A stretch of DNA of 64,000 nucleotides, from contig NZ_SLZU01000012.1 in the NCBI RefSeq assembly GCF_004342065.1, forward strand, positions 1 to 64,000. The letters are read 5' to 3'. This stretch comes from Primorskyibacter sedentarius (GTDB lineage: Bacteria; Pseudomonadota; Alphaproteobacteria; Rhodobacterales; Rhodobacteraceae). Shown one piece after another: positions 55,870 to 64,000 of this stretch. Position 1 is the first letter of the stretch; every line of letters begins with the position of its first letter. A program made the translations under genes and the position numbers. The notes below the pieces were generated by a model. That model was not told the DNA's origin, made no database searches, and worked only from the letters and a program-made list of their open reading frames with translations.

Positions 55870-56949
55870 ATGGCAACGGCAGATCTTCTGACTATGGACA
55901 GCAAGCGCAACGCAGATAAACAAAAGGCGCTCGACAGTGCGCTGGCCCAGATCGAACGTCAGTTCGGCAAGGGGTCCATCATGAAACTTGGTGGCGACAA
56001 TGTCATCAAGGATATCGAAGCGACGTCGACCGGATCGCTTGGTCTGGACATCGCGCTGGGGATCGGCGGGCTGCCCAAAGGCCGCATCATCGAGATCTAC
56101 GGGCCTGAAAGCTCTGGTAAGACCACGCTGACCCTGCATTGCGTGGCCGAAGAGCAGAAAAAGGGCGGTGTCTGCGCCTTTGTCGATGCCGAACACGCGC
56201 TCGATCCGCAATACGCCCGCAAGCTGGGCGTGGATCTGGACGAATTGCTGATTTCGCAGCCCGATACCGGTGAACAAGCGCTGGAAATTACCGATACGCT
56301 GGTGCGCTCTGGTGCCGTCAGCATGGTCGTTGTCGATTCGGTTGCCGCGCTTACGCCGAAATCCGAACTCGAAGGGGACATGGGTGACAGCAGCGTCGGC
56401 GTGCAAGCCCGCCTGATGAGTCAGGCCATGCGCAAGCTCACCGGCTCGATCAGCCGGTCGAACTGCATGGTCATCTTCATCAACCAGATCCGGATGAAGA
56501 TTGGCGTCATGTTCGGCAGCCCCGAAACGACCTCTGGCGGCAACGCGCTGAAATTCTACAGCTCCGTTCGGCTTGATATCCGCCGCATCGGATCGATCAA
56601 GGATCGCGACGAGGTTGTCGGCAACACGACCCGCGTCAAGGTGGTGAAGAACAAGGTGGCCCCGCCCTTCAAACAGGTCGAATTCGATATCATGTTCGGC
56701 GAAGGCATCAGCAAGATGGGCGAACTTCTGGATCTTGGCGTGAAGGCCGGCGTGGTCGACAAATCCGGAAGCTGGTTCAGCTATGGCGACGAACGCATCG
56801 GGCAGGGCCGCGAGAATGCAAAGAACTTCCTGCGTGAAAACAAGCAGATGGCTCTGGAGATCGAGGACAAGATCCGCGCCAGCCACGGGCTTGATTTCGA
56901 CATGGGCGGCTCTGGTGAAGATGCGGCAGACGATGTGATGGAAAGTTGA
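55870..56949 (+). CDS. recA: recombinase RecA
   Basis: Recombinase of 359 residues that forms filaments on single-stranded DNA, drives strand exchange and triggers LexA self-cleavage. Walker A is GPESSGKTT, Walker [10 protein letters not shown], and loop L2 carries [20 protein letters not shown]. The acidic C-terminal tail is present. The ATG at 55870 is preceded by AAGGACG; the frame is open upstream to 55846, but the family length supports 55870. Confidence 0.97.
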   Translation: MATADLLTMDSKRNADKQKALDSALAQIERQFGKGSIMKLGGDNVIKDIEATSTGSLGLDIALGIGGLPKGRIIEIYGPESSGKTTLTLHCVAEEQKKGGVCAFVDAEHALDPQYARKLGVDLDELLISQPDTGEQALEITDTLVRSGAVSMVVVDSVAALTPKSELEGDMGDSSVGVQARLMSQAMRKLTGSISRSNCMVIFINQIRMKIGVMFGSPETTSGGNALKFYSSVRLDIRRIGSIKDRDEVVGNTTRVKVVKNKVAPPFKQVEFDIMFGEGISKMGELLDLGVKAGVVDKSGSWFSYGDERIGQGRENAKNFLRENKQMALEIEDKIRASHGLDFDMGGSGEDAADDVMES

Positions 56950-56973
56950 CCGCTGCGAAAAGACGAATTTGAG

Positions 56974-57007
56974 GGGCCTGCACCGTAATTGGGTGCGGGC
57001 CCTTTTT
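56974..57007 (+). terminator. terminator of recA
   Basis: GGGCCTGCACC (56974-56984) pairs with GGTGCGGGCCC (56992-57002) with one T-G wobble and a 7-nt loop, followed by TTTTT. It separates recA from alaS. Confidence 0.88.
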
Positions 57008-57075
57008 CATTGCGTCATGGACAGTTGCGGGGCAGGGCGATAAACCTCTCGAAAATCCTTGCACGAGACCGAAAT

Positions 57076-59736
57076 ATGCCCTCGCTCAACGACATACGCT
57101 CTACCTTCCTCAACTATTTCGAGAAACAGGGCCACCGTATCGTTCCCTCCAGTCCGCTGGTGCCGCGCAACGATCCGACGCTGATGTTTACCAACTCCGG
57201 CATGGTGCAGTTCAAGAACCTGTTCACCGGGATCGAACATCGCGACTACACCCGCGCCACAACGTCGCAAAAATGCGTGCGGGCAGGGGGCAAGCATAAC
57301 GACCTCGACAATGTCGGCTATACCGCGCGCCACCACACGTTCTTTGAGATGCTGGGGAATTTCAGCTTCGGCGATTACTTCAAGGCCGAGGCGATCCCCT
57401 TTGCCTATGAGCTGATCACCCGCGAATTCGACATCGATGCCTCGCGCCTTCTGGCCACGGTGTACCACACCGATGACGAAGCCTTCGAGATCTGGAAGAA
57501 GATGGGCATCCCCGAGGATCGCATCATCCGCATCGCGACGTCGGACAATTTCTGGCAGATGGGGCCGACCGGCCCCTGCGGTCCGTGTACCGAGATTTTC
57601 TACGATCACGGCGACCATATCTGGGGTGGCCCTCCGGGCAGCGCCGAGGAAGATGGCGACCGGTTCATCGAGATCTGGAACGTCGTTTTCATGCAGAACG
57701 AACAGTTCGAGGATGGCTCGATGCGCGCGCTCGACATGCAATCGATCGACACCGGCATGGGGCTGGAACGGATTGGTGCGCTGCTGCAAGGCAAGCACGA
57801 CAATTACGACACCGATCTGATGCGCCACCTGATCGAGGCCAGCGCCAATGTCACCGACGGCGCGCCGGACGGGCCGGGCAACATCCATCACCGGGTGATC
57901 GCGGATCACCTGCGGTCGACATCCTTCCTGATCGCGGACGGGGTCATGCCCTCCAATGACGGGCGGGGCTATGTCCTGCGCCGGATCATGCGGCGTGCGA
58001 TGCGGCACGCGCATCTGCTGGGGTCCCAGGATCCGGTGATGCACAAGCTGGTGCCATCGCTCGTGCAGGAAATGGGGGCCGCCTACCCAGAGCTGGGCCA
58101 GGCGCAGGCGCTGATCGAGGAAACGCTGCAACTGGAAGAAACCCGGTTCAAGCAGACGCTGGATCGCGGGTTGAAGCTGTTGGATGACGAGCTTGCGAAA
58201 CTGCCGGAAGATGCGGCATTGCCGGGTGAGGCTGCGTTCAAGCTTTACGACACGTTCGGCTTCCCGCTTGACCTGACGCAGGATGCGCTGCGTGAAAAGG
58301 ACCGGACGGTTGATACCGAAGGTTTCGATGCCGCCATGGCAGAGCAGAAAGCGAAGGCGCGGGCCGCATGGTCCGGGTCCGGCGAGGCTGCGGATGCGGC
58401 CATCTGGTTCGATATTGCCGACAAGAACGGCGCGACGGATTTCCTGGGCTACGATACGGAAACCGCCGAGGGTCAGATCCTCGCGCTGGTATCGGACGGG
58501 GCAGAGGTCGCTTCGGCCAAGGCTGGTGACACGGTGCAGGTCGTCTTGAACCAGACGCCATTCTATGCGGAATCCGGTGGTCAGGTCGGCGACAGCGGCA
58601 CCCTTCGGGGTGACAAGGGACAAGCAAAAATCACCGATACCCGCAAGGTTGCCGGCGTGTTCATCCATTTCGCAGAGGTGACCGAGGGCGAGATTGCCAA
58701 GGGCGAAGGCGTCGTGCTGGAGGTTGATCACGCAAGACGCACGTCGATCCGGGCCAACCACTCGGCGACGCATCTGCTGCACGAGGCGCTGCGCCGTGCG
58801 CTTGGCGACCATGTCGCGCAGCGCGGATCGCTCAATGCGGATGACCGGCTGCGCTTTGATTTCTCCCATGCCAAGCCGCTATCTTCGGAAGAACTGGCGC
58901 GGGTTGATGCCGAGGTGAACGATTACATCCGCCAGAACACGCCCGTCGAAACCCGGATCATGACGCCGGACGATGCGCGCGGATTGGGTGCGCAGGCGCT
59001 GTTCGGCGAGAAATACGGCGACGAGGTTCGCGTCGTCTCGATGGGGCATGACCCGAAGTCGGGCAAAGGTGGCAATGGCGCGACCTATTCGCTTGAACTC
59101 TGCGGTGGCACGCATGTGCGCCAGACTGGTGATATCGGGGTGTTTGCCATTCTGGGCGACAGCGCATCCAGCGCAGGGGTGCGCCGGATCGAGGCCCTGA
59201 CCGGGGCCGAGGCGTTCCGCTATCTGTCGCAACAGGCCCACCGGCTGGGCGACGTTGCGGCGGAACTCAAGACGCAAGCGGCCGATGTACCCGCCCGCGT
59301 CCGGGGGCTGCTGGATGAACGCAAGGCCCTGGCCAACGAGGTGGCGCAGCTGCGCCGCGAATTGGCAATGGCTGGCGGGGCCGGGCAGGGCAATGGTGCA
59401 GAGCCGCGCGACGTGAACGGCGTGCAGATGGTCGCACAGGTCTTGTCAGGCGTGTCCGGCAAGGATTTGCCGCCGCTGATTGACGAACACAAGGCGCGGC
59501 TGGGGTCCGGGGTGGTCCTGCTGATCGCCGATACCGGCGGCAAGGCGGCTGTTGCCGCGGGCGTGACCGAGGATCTGACGGGCCGGGTGTCGGCTGTCGA
59601 TCTGGTGCGCGCGGCAGTTGCAGAACTGGGCGGCAAGGGCGGCGGTGGTCGTCCTGACATGGCGCAGGGCGGCGGCGCGGATGCGGCCAATGCCGAAGCA
59701 GCGTTCAAGGCGGCCGAAGCCGTCATCGGAGGATAA
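57076..59736 (+). CDS. alaS: alanyl-tRNA synthetase
   Basis: Class II synthetase of 886 residues. The aminoacylation domain starts with [13 protein letters not shown] and [11 protein letters not shown]; the editing domain holds the zinc ligands in [12 protein letters not shown] (HxxxH) and CGGTHV; the C-terminal oligomerisation (C-Ala) domain ends in a Gly- and Ala-rich tail. Length is normal for the family. The ATG at 57076 is selected because the conserved N terminus begins a few residues later. Confidence 0.97.
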   Translation: MPSLNDIRSTFLNYFEKQGHRIVPSSPLVPRNDPTLMFTNSGMVQFKNLFTGIEHRDYTRATTSQKCVRAGGKHNDLDNVGYTARHHTFFEMLGNFSFGDYFKAEAIPFAYELITREFDIDASRLLATVYHTDDEAFEIWKKMGIPEDRIIRIATSDNFWQMGPTGPCGPCTEIFYDHGDHIWGGPPGSAEEDGDRFIEIWNVVFMQNEQFEDGSMRALDMQSIDTGMGLERIGALLQGKHDNYDTDLMRHLIEASANVTDGAPDGPGNIHHRVIADHLRSTSFLIADGVMPSNDGRGYVLRRIMRRAMRHAHLLGSQDPVMHKLVPSLVQEMGAAYPELGQAQALIEETLQLEETRFKQTLDRGLKLLDDELAKLPEDAALPGEAAFKLYDTFGFPLDLTQDALREKDRTVDTEGFDAAMAEQKAKARAAWSGSGEAADAAIWFDIADKNGATDFLGYDTETAEGQILALVSDGAEVASAKAGDTVQVVLNQTPFYAESGGQVGDSGTLRGDKGQAKITDTRKVAGVFIHFAEVTEGEIAKGEGVVLEVDHARRTSIRANHSATHLLHEALRRALGDHVAQRGSLNADDRLRFDFSHAKPLSSEELARVDAEVNDYIRQNTPVETRIMTPDDARGLGAQALFGEKYGDEVRVVSMGHDPKSGKGGNGATYSLELCGGTHVRQTGDIGVFAILGDSASSAGVRRIEALTGAEAFRYLSQQAHRLGDVAAELKTQAADVPARVRGLLDERKALANEVAQLRRELAMAGGAGQGNGAEPRDVNGVQMVAQVLSGVSGKDLPPLIDEHKARLGSGVVLLIADTGGKAAVAAGVTEDLTGRVSAVDLVRAAVAELGGKGGGGRPDMAQGGGADAANAEAAFKAAEAVIGG

Positions 59737-59739
59737 GAC

Positions 59740-60027
59740 ATGCCAGCACTTTGGATCGCTCACGTCACCGTTTCGGATGCGGAGGCTTACGGGCGCTATG
59801 CCGAACTCGCCGGGCCCGCAATCGCCAAACATGGCGGGCACTTCATCGCGCGGGGCGGGCGTTTTGTTCAGCTTGAAGGCAAGGAGCGTCCGCGCAACGT
59901 GGTGGCGAAATTCCCCAGTGTCGAGGCGGCTGAAGAATGCTACCACTCGCCCGAATACCAAGAGGCGCTCAGCCATGCGCGCGATGCGTCAGAGCGGGAA
60001 CTTCTGATCGTAGAGACCAGCGAGTAA
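59740..60027 (+). CDS. DUF1330 family protein
   Basis: Small protein of 95 residues with a dimeric alpha/beta barrel (ferredoxin-like) fold of the DUF1330 type; ALWIAHVTVSDAEAYGRYAE at the start and the PSVEAAEECYHSPEYQEAL segment are characteristic. The function is unknown. It begins three bases after the alaS stop, so it is likely co-transcribed with alaS. Confidence 0.88.
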   Translation: MPALWIAHVTVSDAEAYGRYAELAGPAIAKHGGHFIARGGRFVQLEGKERPRNVVAKFPSVEAAEECYHSPEYQEALSHARDASERELLIVETSE

Positions 60028-60033
60028 CGCGCC

Positions 60034-60717
60034 TTACGGGTGTTCGATGTCCAACACGATATCGCCCCGCATGATCTGGCCGATATAGGCGCAGCTGTCG
60101 GGGCGCTGTTGGAAATGTGCCCAGGAAAACTGGGCGAACCGGTCCGGCGCCATGTAAAGGATCATCGCGTTCAGGCGGTCTCTCGGGATCTTTTTCGACA
60201 TGTCGAACTCAGCCTCGAAGGTCTCGCGATCTTCGGGTGAAAGCGACCGTACCTGCATGGCATAGGCCACGTATTCGGTTGTCGCGACGCAATGCCCAAA
60301 TGGGCATGGCAGGGCGTCGGCCGCAGCATGCGCCAGCTCATGGACGATGACGCTGTCAAAATAACGGTCTGTCGGGATACCGGCAAAGGCACTGTCTTCG
60401 GTGCGCCGATCGGCGATACCTGCGGGCGACAGCACGTCAATCCGCTGTTCGCCGCAGTGATAGATGCCGATGCAATCGGCCTGCATGTCGTTACGGATGC
60501 TGATCGATGTCGCCAGACCCAGCGTCACATTACATGCGGCCAGTTCCGTCAACGCGTCATCCGCGACCCTGCACACCCGCGCCGCGAGCACGGGGGTCTT
60601 CGCCGTGACTGTCAGGAGGTCGTTGTCGCATTCGAATGTCCCGGCCCGTCCTTCAGTGGCGAAGAGCAGGCAGGACAATGCGCCAGTAGCGCGGGTTAGG
60701 TACGATATCGCGGACAC
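60034..60717 (-). CDS. secreted protein with HExxH motif, function unknown
   Basis: Protein of about 227 residues. A probable Sec signal (LTRATGALSCLLFATEGRAG) is followed by a mature domain with several Cys pairs and the putative zinc motif VHELAHAAADAL, suggesting a metallopeptidase-like fold. I chose the GTG at 60717, which leaves typA intact and gives a normal signal peptide; the frame is open to 60858 but that would overlap the end of typA. No ribosome-binding site decides the matter. I do not recognise a named family with confidence. It is convergent with the DUF1330 gene. Confidence 0.6.
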   Translation of the reverse strand: MSAISYLTRATGALSCLLFATEGRAGTFECDNDLLTVTAKTPVLAARVCRVADDALTELAACNVTLGLATSISIRNDMQADCIGIYHCGEQRIDVLSPAGIADRRTEDSAFAGIPTDRYFDSVIVHELAHAAADALPCPFGHCVATTEYVAYAMQVRSLSPEDRETFEAEFDMSKKIPRDRLNAMILYMAPDRFAQFSWAHFQQRPDSCAYIGQIMRGDIVLDIEHP

Positions 60718-60763
60718 ATCTGCAATTCTGCAATGAAGTCCGCGATACCGCCAATGATTTGGA

Positions 60764-62584
60764 TCAACCAGCCTTGGCCATGCGCTTGCGCTCATGCGGG
60801 TCAAGGTAGCGCTTGCGCAGGCGGATGGCGTTGGGTGTGACCTCGACCAGCTCGTCATCGTCGATATAGGCGATGGCCTCTTCCAGCGACATGCGCACCG
60901 GCGTGGTCAGGCGAACGGCTTCGTCCGTGCCGCTTGCGCGCACGTTGGTCAGCTGTTTGCCCTTCAGCGGGTTCACTTCCAGATCATTCTCGCGGCTATG
61001 CTCGCCAATGATCATGCCGGTATAGACCTGTTCCTGCGCGCCGATGAAGAATTTGCCGCGATCTTCCAGCTTCCACAGGGCGTAAGCAACAGCAACGCCT
61101 GCATCCATCGAGATCAGCACACCCGCGCGGCGGCCCGGGATGGGGCCCTTATGAGCGGCCCAGCCGTGGAAGACGCGGTTGAGAACGCCCGTGCCGCGCG
61201 TGTCGGTCAGGAATTCACCGTGATAGCCGATCAGCCCGCGCGAGGGGACATGCGCGATGATGCGTGTCTTGCCTGCGCCTGCGGGCTTCATCTCTGCCAG
61301 ATCACCCTTGCGGGCGCCGGTGATTTTCTCGATGACCGCGCCGGAATATTCGTCGTCCACATCGATGGTGACTTCTTCGATCGGCTCCAGCCGCTCGCCG
61401 TTTTCACCTTCGCGCATCAGAACCTGCGGGCGGGAGATCGACAGCTCGAACCCTTCGCGGCGCATGTTCTCGATCAGAACACCCATCTGCAATTCGCCAC
61501 GCCCGGCAACTTCGAACGCTTCGCCGCCCGGCGTGTCGGTGACCTTGATGGCGACGTTGGATTCCGCCTCTTTCATCAGACGTTCACGGATGACGCGGGA
61601 CTGCACCTTCTTGCCATCGCGGCCCGCAAGCGGGCTGTCATTGATGCCGAAGGTCACGGTGATGGTGGGCGGGTCGATCGGCTGGGCGTCAAGCGCCTCG
61701 TCCACCGCCAGAGCGCAGATCGTATCGGCCACGGTGGCTTTGGTCATGCCTGCAAGGCTGACGATGTCGCCGGCCTGCGCCTCTTCGATATCCTGCTGCG
61801 CCAGACCGCGGAAAGCCTGGATCTTGGTAACGCGGAACTGTTCGATTTTCTGGCCGATGCGGCTCAGCGCCTGCACGGTTGCGCCGACCTTCAGCTTGCC
61901 GGATTCAACGCGGCCCGTCAGGATACGGCCCACAAACGGGTCGCTGCCCAGCGTCGTGGCCAGCATGCGGAAATCTTCGCCCTGACGTTTGATCTGCTTG
62001 GGGGCAGGGACGTGGTTGACGATCAGGTCGAACAGCGCGGTCAGATCCTTGCGCGGTCCGTCGAGTTCGTGATCGGCCCAGCCGCTGCGGCCCGAAGCAT
62101 ACATATGCGGGAAATCCAGCTGGTCATCATCGGCGTCAAGGCTGGCAAAGAGGTCAAAGCATTCGTCCAGCGCGCGGTCGGGCTCGGCATCCGGCTTGTC
62201 GACCTTGTTCAGCACGACGATCGGGCGCAGGCCCAGTGCCAGCGCCTTGGAGGTCACGAATTTCGTCTGGGGCATAGGGCCTTCGGCCGCGTCCACCAGC
62301 AGCACGACACCGTCAACCATCGACAGGATGCGCTCTACCTCGCCGCCAAAGTCGGCGTGGCCGGGAGTGTCGACGATGTTGATGCGGTGGTTCTTCCACT
62401 CGACCGAGGTCGGCTTGGCAAAAATGGTGATGCCACGCTCACGCTCCAGATCGTTGGAATCCATCGCCCGTTCGGCAACTGCCTGATTTTCGCGGAAAGC
62501 GCCCGACTGTTTCAGCAATTCGTCCACAAGCGTTGTCTTGCCGTGGTCGACGTGGGCAATGATGGCGATATTACGCAGATCCAT
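60764..62584 (-). CDS. typA: translational GTPase TypA/BipA
   Basis: Ribosome-binding GTPase of 606 residues that assists 50S assembly and stress or cold adaptation. G1 is [10 protein letters not shown]2 lies in ERGITI, G3 is DTPGHADFG and G4 [11 protein letters not shown]-like domains and the specific C-terminal domain ([12 protein letters not shown]-type segment, here [20 protein letters not shown]) follow. Length is normal. Confidence 0.96.
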   Translation of the reverse strand: MDLRNIAIIAHVDHGKTTLVDELLKQSGAFRENQAVAERAMDSNDLERERGITIFAKPTSVEWKNHRINIVDTPGHADFGGEVERILSMVDGVVLLVDAAEGPMPQTKFVTSKALALGLRPIVVLNKVDKPDAEPDRALDECFDLFASLDADDDQLDFPHMYASGRSGWADHELDGPRKDLTALFDLIVNHVPAPKQIKRQGEDFRMLATTLGSDPFVGRILTGRVESGKLKVGATVQALSRIGQKIEQFRVTKIQAFRGLAQQDIEEAQAGDIVSLAGMTKATVADTICALAVDEALDAQPIDPPTITVTFGINDSPLAGRDGKKVQSRVIRERLMKEAESNVAIKVTDTPGGEAFEVAGRGELQMGVLIENMRREGFELSISRPQVLMREGENGERLEPIEEVTIDVDDEYSGAVIEKITGARKGDLAEMKPAGAGKTRIIAHVPSRGLIGYHGEFLTDTRGTGVLNRVFHGWAAHKGPIPGRRAGVLISMDAGVAVAYALWKLEDRGKFFIGAQEQVYTGMIIGEHSRENDLEVNPLKGKQLTNVRASGTDEAVRLTTPVRMSLEEAIAYIDDDELVEVTPNAIRLRKRYLDPHERKRMAKAG

Positions 62585-62642
62585 TTGGAAACCTTTTCTG
62601 TTCGCCCGCGCCGTACAAGTGCTGCGGGCAAAAGGCCAGCCC

Positions 62643-62981
62643 CTAATGCGTCGCAGCCCCGGAAAACAACTGTATCACGGCAATTCCGGCCACGATAAGC
62701 GACATTCCGATCACGGCCGGCCAGTCAAGCCGCTGCCCGAAGACGACAAAGCCGATCAGCGCGATCAGCAGAATGCCCAGCCCGGACCAAAGCGCATAGG
62801 CGACGCCCACCGGAACGCTACGCAGGGTCAGCGCCAGAAGGTAGAAAGCCGCAGCATAGGCCACCACCACGATAGCCGAGGGCAGGGGTTTTGTGAACTG
62901 CTGGCTGGCTTGCAGGGCCGTGGTCCCGATGGTTTCGGCCAGAACCGCCAGAAAGAGCGTGGCATAGGTCATGACTGTCAT
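62643..62981 (-). CDS. small multidrug resistance (SMR) transporter, EmrE/QacE-like
   Basis: Proton-coupled transporter of 112 residues with four TM segments. The catalytic Glu lies in LFLAVLAETIGTTALQAS (the family's conserved Glu 14 equivalent), and VAYALWSGLGILLIALIG in TM3 contains the conserved Tyr and Trp. It may export quaternary ammonium compounds or guanidinium-type cations. AAGG precedes the ATG at 62981; an ATG at 62972 is also possible. It lies 58 bp downstream of nothing else and runs toward typA's start region on the same strand. Confidence 0.88.
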   Translation of the reverse strand: MTVMTYATLFLAVLAETIGTTALQASQQFTKPLPSAIVVVAYAAAFYLLALTLRSVPVGVAYALWSGLGILLIALIGFVVFGQRLDWPAVIGMSLIVAGIAVIQLFSGAATH

Positions 62982-63306
62982 GGGGGGGGCCTTTCGTTGA
63001 TCTGACTGGAACGTGACGCCAGATCACTCTTCGACCGCCGGAATTGCAAGTCAATTCACCCCGTGCGGCAACCGGCCGGGCAGTGCTTCTTGAACGGGAG
63101 CCGACAGGGCCGGATTTTAAGGCACAGGCGCGCAGGCATCTGGCTGGCGCAAGGGCGGCAGCCGGTACCGGGCACGGCTTCAGGGGGTTGGCTTTGCGGC
63201 GGCGCGTGCAGCGCTGCCCAATCCGACACGAACCTGCCATGAGCCGCGCGTCAGCCTTTGCCGATCCGATCCACTGACAGGAATCGGATCGGCGATCGGA
63301 ACAGGA
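62982..63306. other. intergenic stretch without a recognised gene
   Basis: A 325-bp gap between the SMR gene and the end of the lipoprotein gene. It should contain the SMR promoter. No convincing reading frame or RNA was found. Confidence 0.5.
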
Positions 63307-63651
63307 TCAGCCTGCACGGTTCTGGTTCTCGTTGGTATTGCGGTTCTGATTGTTGTTCTGGTTCTGGTTTTGGTTGCCGCCGCCATTCGAGTCATCGTTC
63401 GGGCTATCATCGTCGCCGTTGTCGCTGCCGTCGCTGTCTTCATGTGCGGCACCGGTTGGCGACATGGCCGTGTAGGCACAGATCGGCAGATCTGCCGTAT
63501 AGATGCCCCCGACCGGAACGTCATGCGGCCGACAGGATGGGACGCCGTATTTGTCGAAAACAGGCTCTTCCGAGATTGGTTCCGGTTTCTGCGCGCATGC
63601 TGCGAGCACGGTGAGTGATGCCGCAACCAGAGCAATGGTTTTAAGTGTCAT
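63307..63651 (-). CDS. small lipoprotein with Asn/Gln-rich tail
   Basis: Lipoprotein of 114 residues. A signal peptide ends in the lipobox VLAAC with Cys 19 as the lipidation site. A short conserved-looking domain with two Cys residues (PSCRPHDVPVGGIYTADLPICAY) follows, then an acidic Asp/Ser stretch and a C-terminal tail of Asn and Gln repeats (QNQNQNNNQNRNTNENQN). The tail is encoded by imperfect short tandem repeats. The function is unknown; it probably sits in the outer membrane facing the periplasm. Confidence 0.75.
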   Translation of the reverse strand: MTLKTIALVAASLTVLAACAQKPEPISEEPVFDKYGVPSCRPHDVPVGGIYTADLPICAYTAMSPTGAAHEDSDGSDNGDDDSPNDDSNGGGNQNQNQNNNQNRNTNENQNRAG

Positions 63652-64000
63652 TTTTTCAATTCCCTTTTTTTCTGCCTATCAAATCAGCGTCACATCAAAC
63701 GCGGATGGCTGCTTTGACACAAATCAATGCAGAAAATCAGACCGGCGGATGCGCCTGCCCCGGAATATGTGGGGCGCCACGCGAGGGGGCCTTGGGCGGA
63801 GACGGTGATGGCTTGAAAAAAAGGGGATGGCCGCCGGAACCGTGTGGATTGGTCGCTGCTGCAGAGGCACGCATTTTTGGACCAGTCACGACAAGGCGGC
63901 GATCAATGCGCGAGATGCCTAAATGCGGCGTAAGGCGCACATAGCGGGCAAATCACCCGCTATGCGCAATGTTTTTCGTCCTCGAAAGGCTCAGCCGATG
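63652..64000. other. right edge without a recognised gene
   Basis: The last 349 bp should contain the lipoprotein promoter (a T-rich stretch begins near 63650). An inverted repeat lies near its end. No convincing coding region is visible. Confidence 0.5.
63936..63975 (+). terminator. inverted repeat, possible terminator
   Basis: CATAGCGGG (63940-63948) pairs with CCCGCTATG (63956-63964) around a 7-nt loop; with one bulge the stem extends through GCGC on both sides. A TTTTT run follows at 63971-63975, slightly separated from the stem. Confidence 0.4.

Noticed and set aside
60794-62698. 634-codon open frame on the plus strand opposite typA
   Set aside because: TypA is a conserved gene in the opposite strand; the antisense frame is a by-product of high GC content. 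Similar frames opposite alaS, coxL, cckA and the FIST gene were rejected for the same reason.
63315-63385. Possible CRISPR or microsatellite array
   Set aside because: The repeats are short, imperfect and inside the lipoprotein reading frame, where they encode the Asn/Gln tail; no spacers.

Overview
The window looks like chromosomal DNA of a marine-type alphaproteobacterium of the Rhodobacterales (Roseobacter group). Signs are the CckA-type hybrid kinase next to recA and alaS, a GTTC-N7-GTTC SOS box, the smoEFGKS-mtlK order known from Rhodobacter, BCCT and PotABCD-type transporters, and high GC with dense operons. This is inference from gene families and order; no database search was run.

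Layout. 1-3.5 kb is the edge of an integrated element: the end of an IS21-family insertion sequence (istB and repeated terminal sites), a KfrA-like DNA-binding protein and a large tyrosine recombinase whose gene starts 130 bp from the 3' end of a tRNA-Asn gene, the likely attachment site. 3.6-10.1 kb holds a metallo-beta-lactamase-fold hydrolase, an EnvZ-type sensor kinase, and a three-gene signalling unit (LuxR-type response regulator, FIST-domain protein, PAS hybrid kinase) that resembles the NosP/NahK nitric-oxide signalling pair. 10.2-13.8 kb has a LysE exporter, an SDR and a luciferase-like oxidoreductase divergent from a LysR regulator. 14.1-18.5 kb is coxG-coxS-coxL-coxM of the form II (AYRGAGR) molybdenum hydroxylase type. 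18.8-26.3 kb is a sorbitol/mannitol uptake and oxidation operon with its own LacI regulator and matching operator-like palindromes.

26.5-37.8 kb is the most unusual part: an Lrp regulator diverges from a probable ten-gene unit encoding a class V PLP enzyme, an MFS transporter, a flavin monooxygenase, two CMD/AhpD-fold proteins, an opine-dehydrogenase-like protein and a complete PotABCD-type importer. It reads as a pathway for an unknown amine, opine or N-substituted amino acid. 37.8-48 kb is mixed: an NTF2-fold protein, a soluble CadC-like regulator with TPRs, an SDR, a universal stress protein with a BCCT transporter, a TerB/DUF533 protein, SelO, a GNAT and a nucleoside hydrolase. 48.2-50.8 kb encodes a large secreted calcium-binding RTX protein. 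51.5-62.6 kb is conserved housekeeping: an RsmB-type methyltransferase, cckA, a sulfotransferase-like gene, recA (with an SOS box), alaS, a DUF1330 protein, an HExxH protein and typA. The window ends with an SMR transporter and an Asn/Gln-rich lipoprotein.

A recurring feature is strong GC-rich hairpins in the gaps between genes of one operon (smoE/smoF, binding protein/permease of the pot-like operon, coxS/coxL, coxL/coxM), where they could set unequal expression. No CRISPR array, rRNA gene or riboswitch was recognised.
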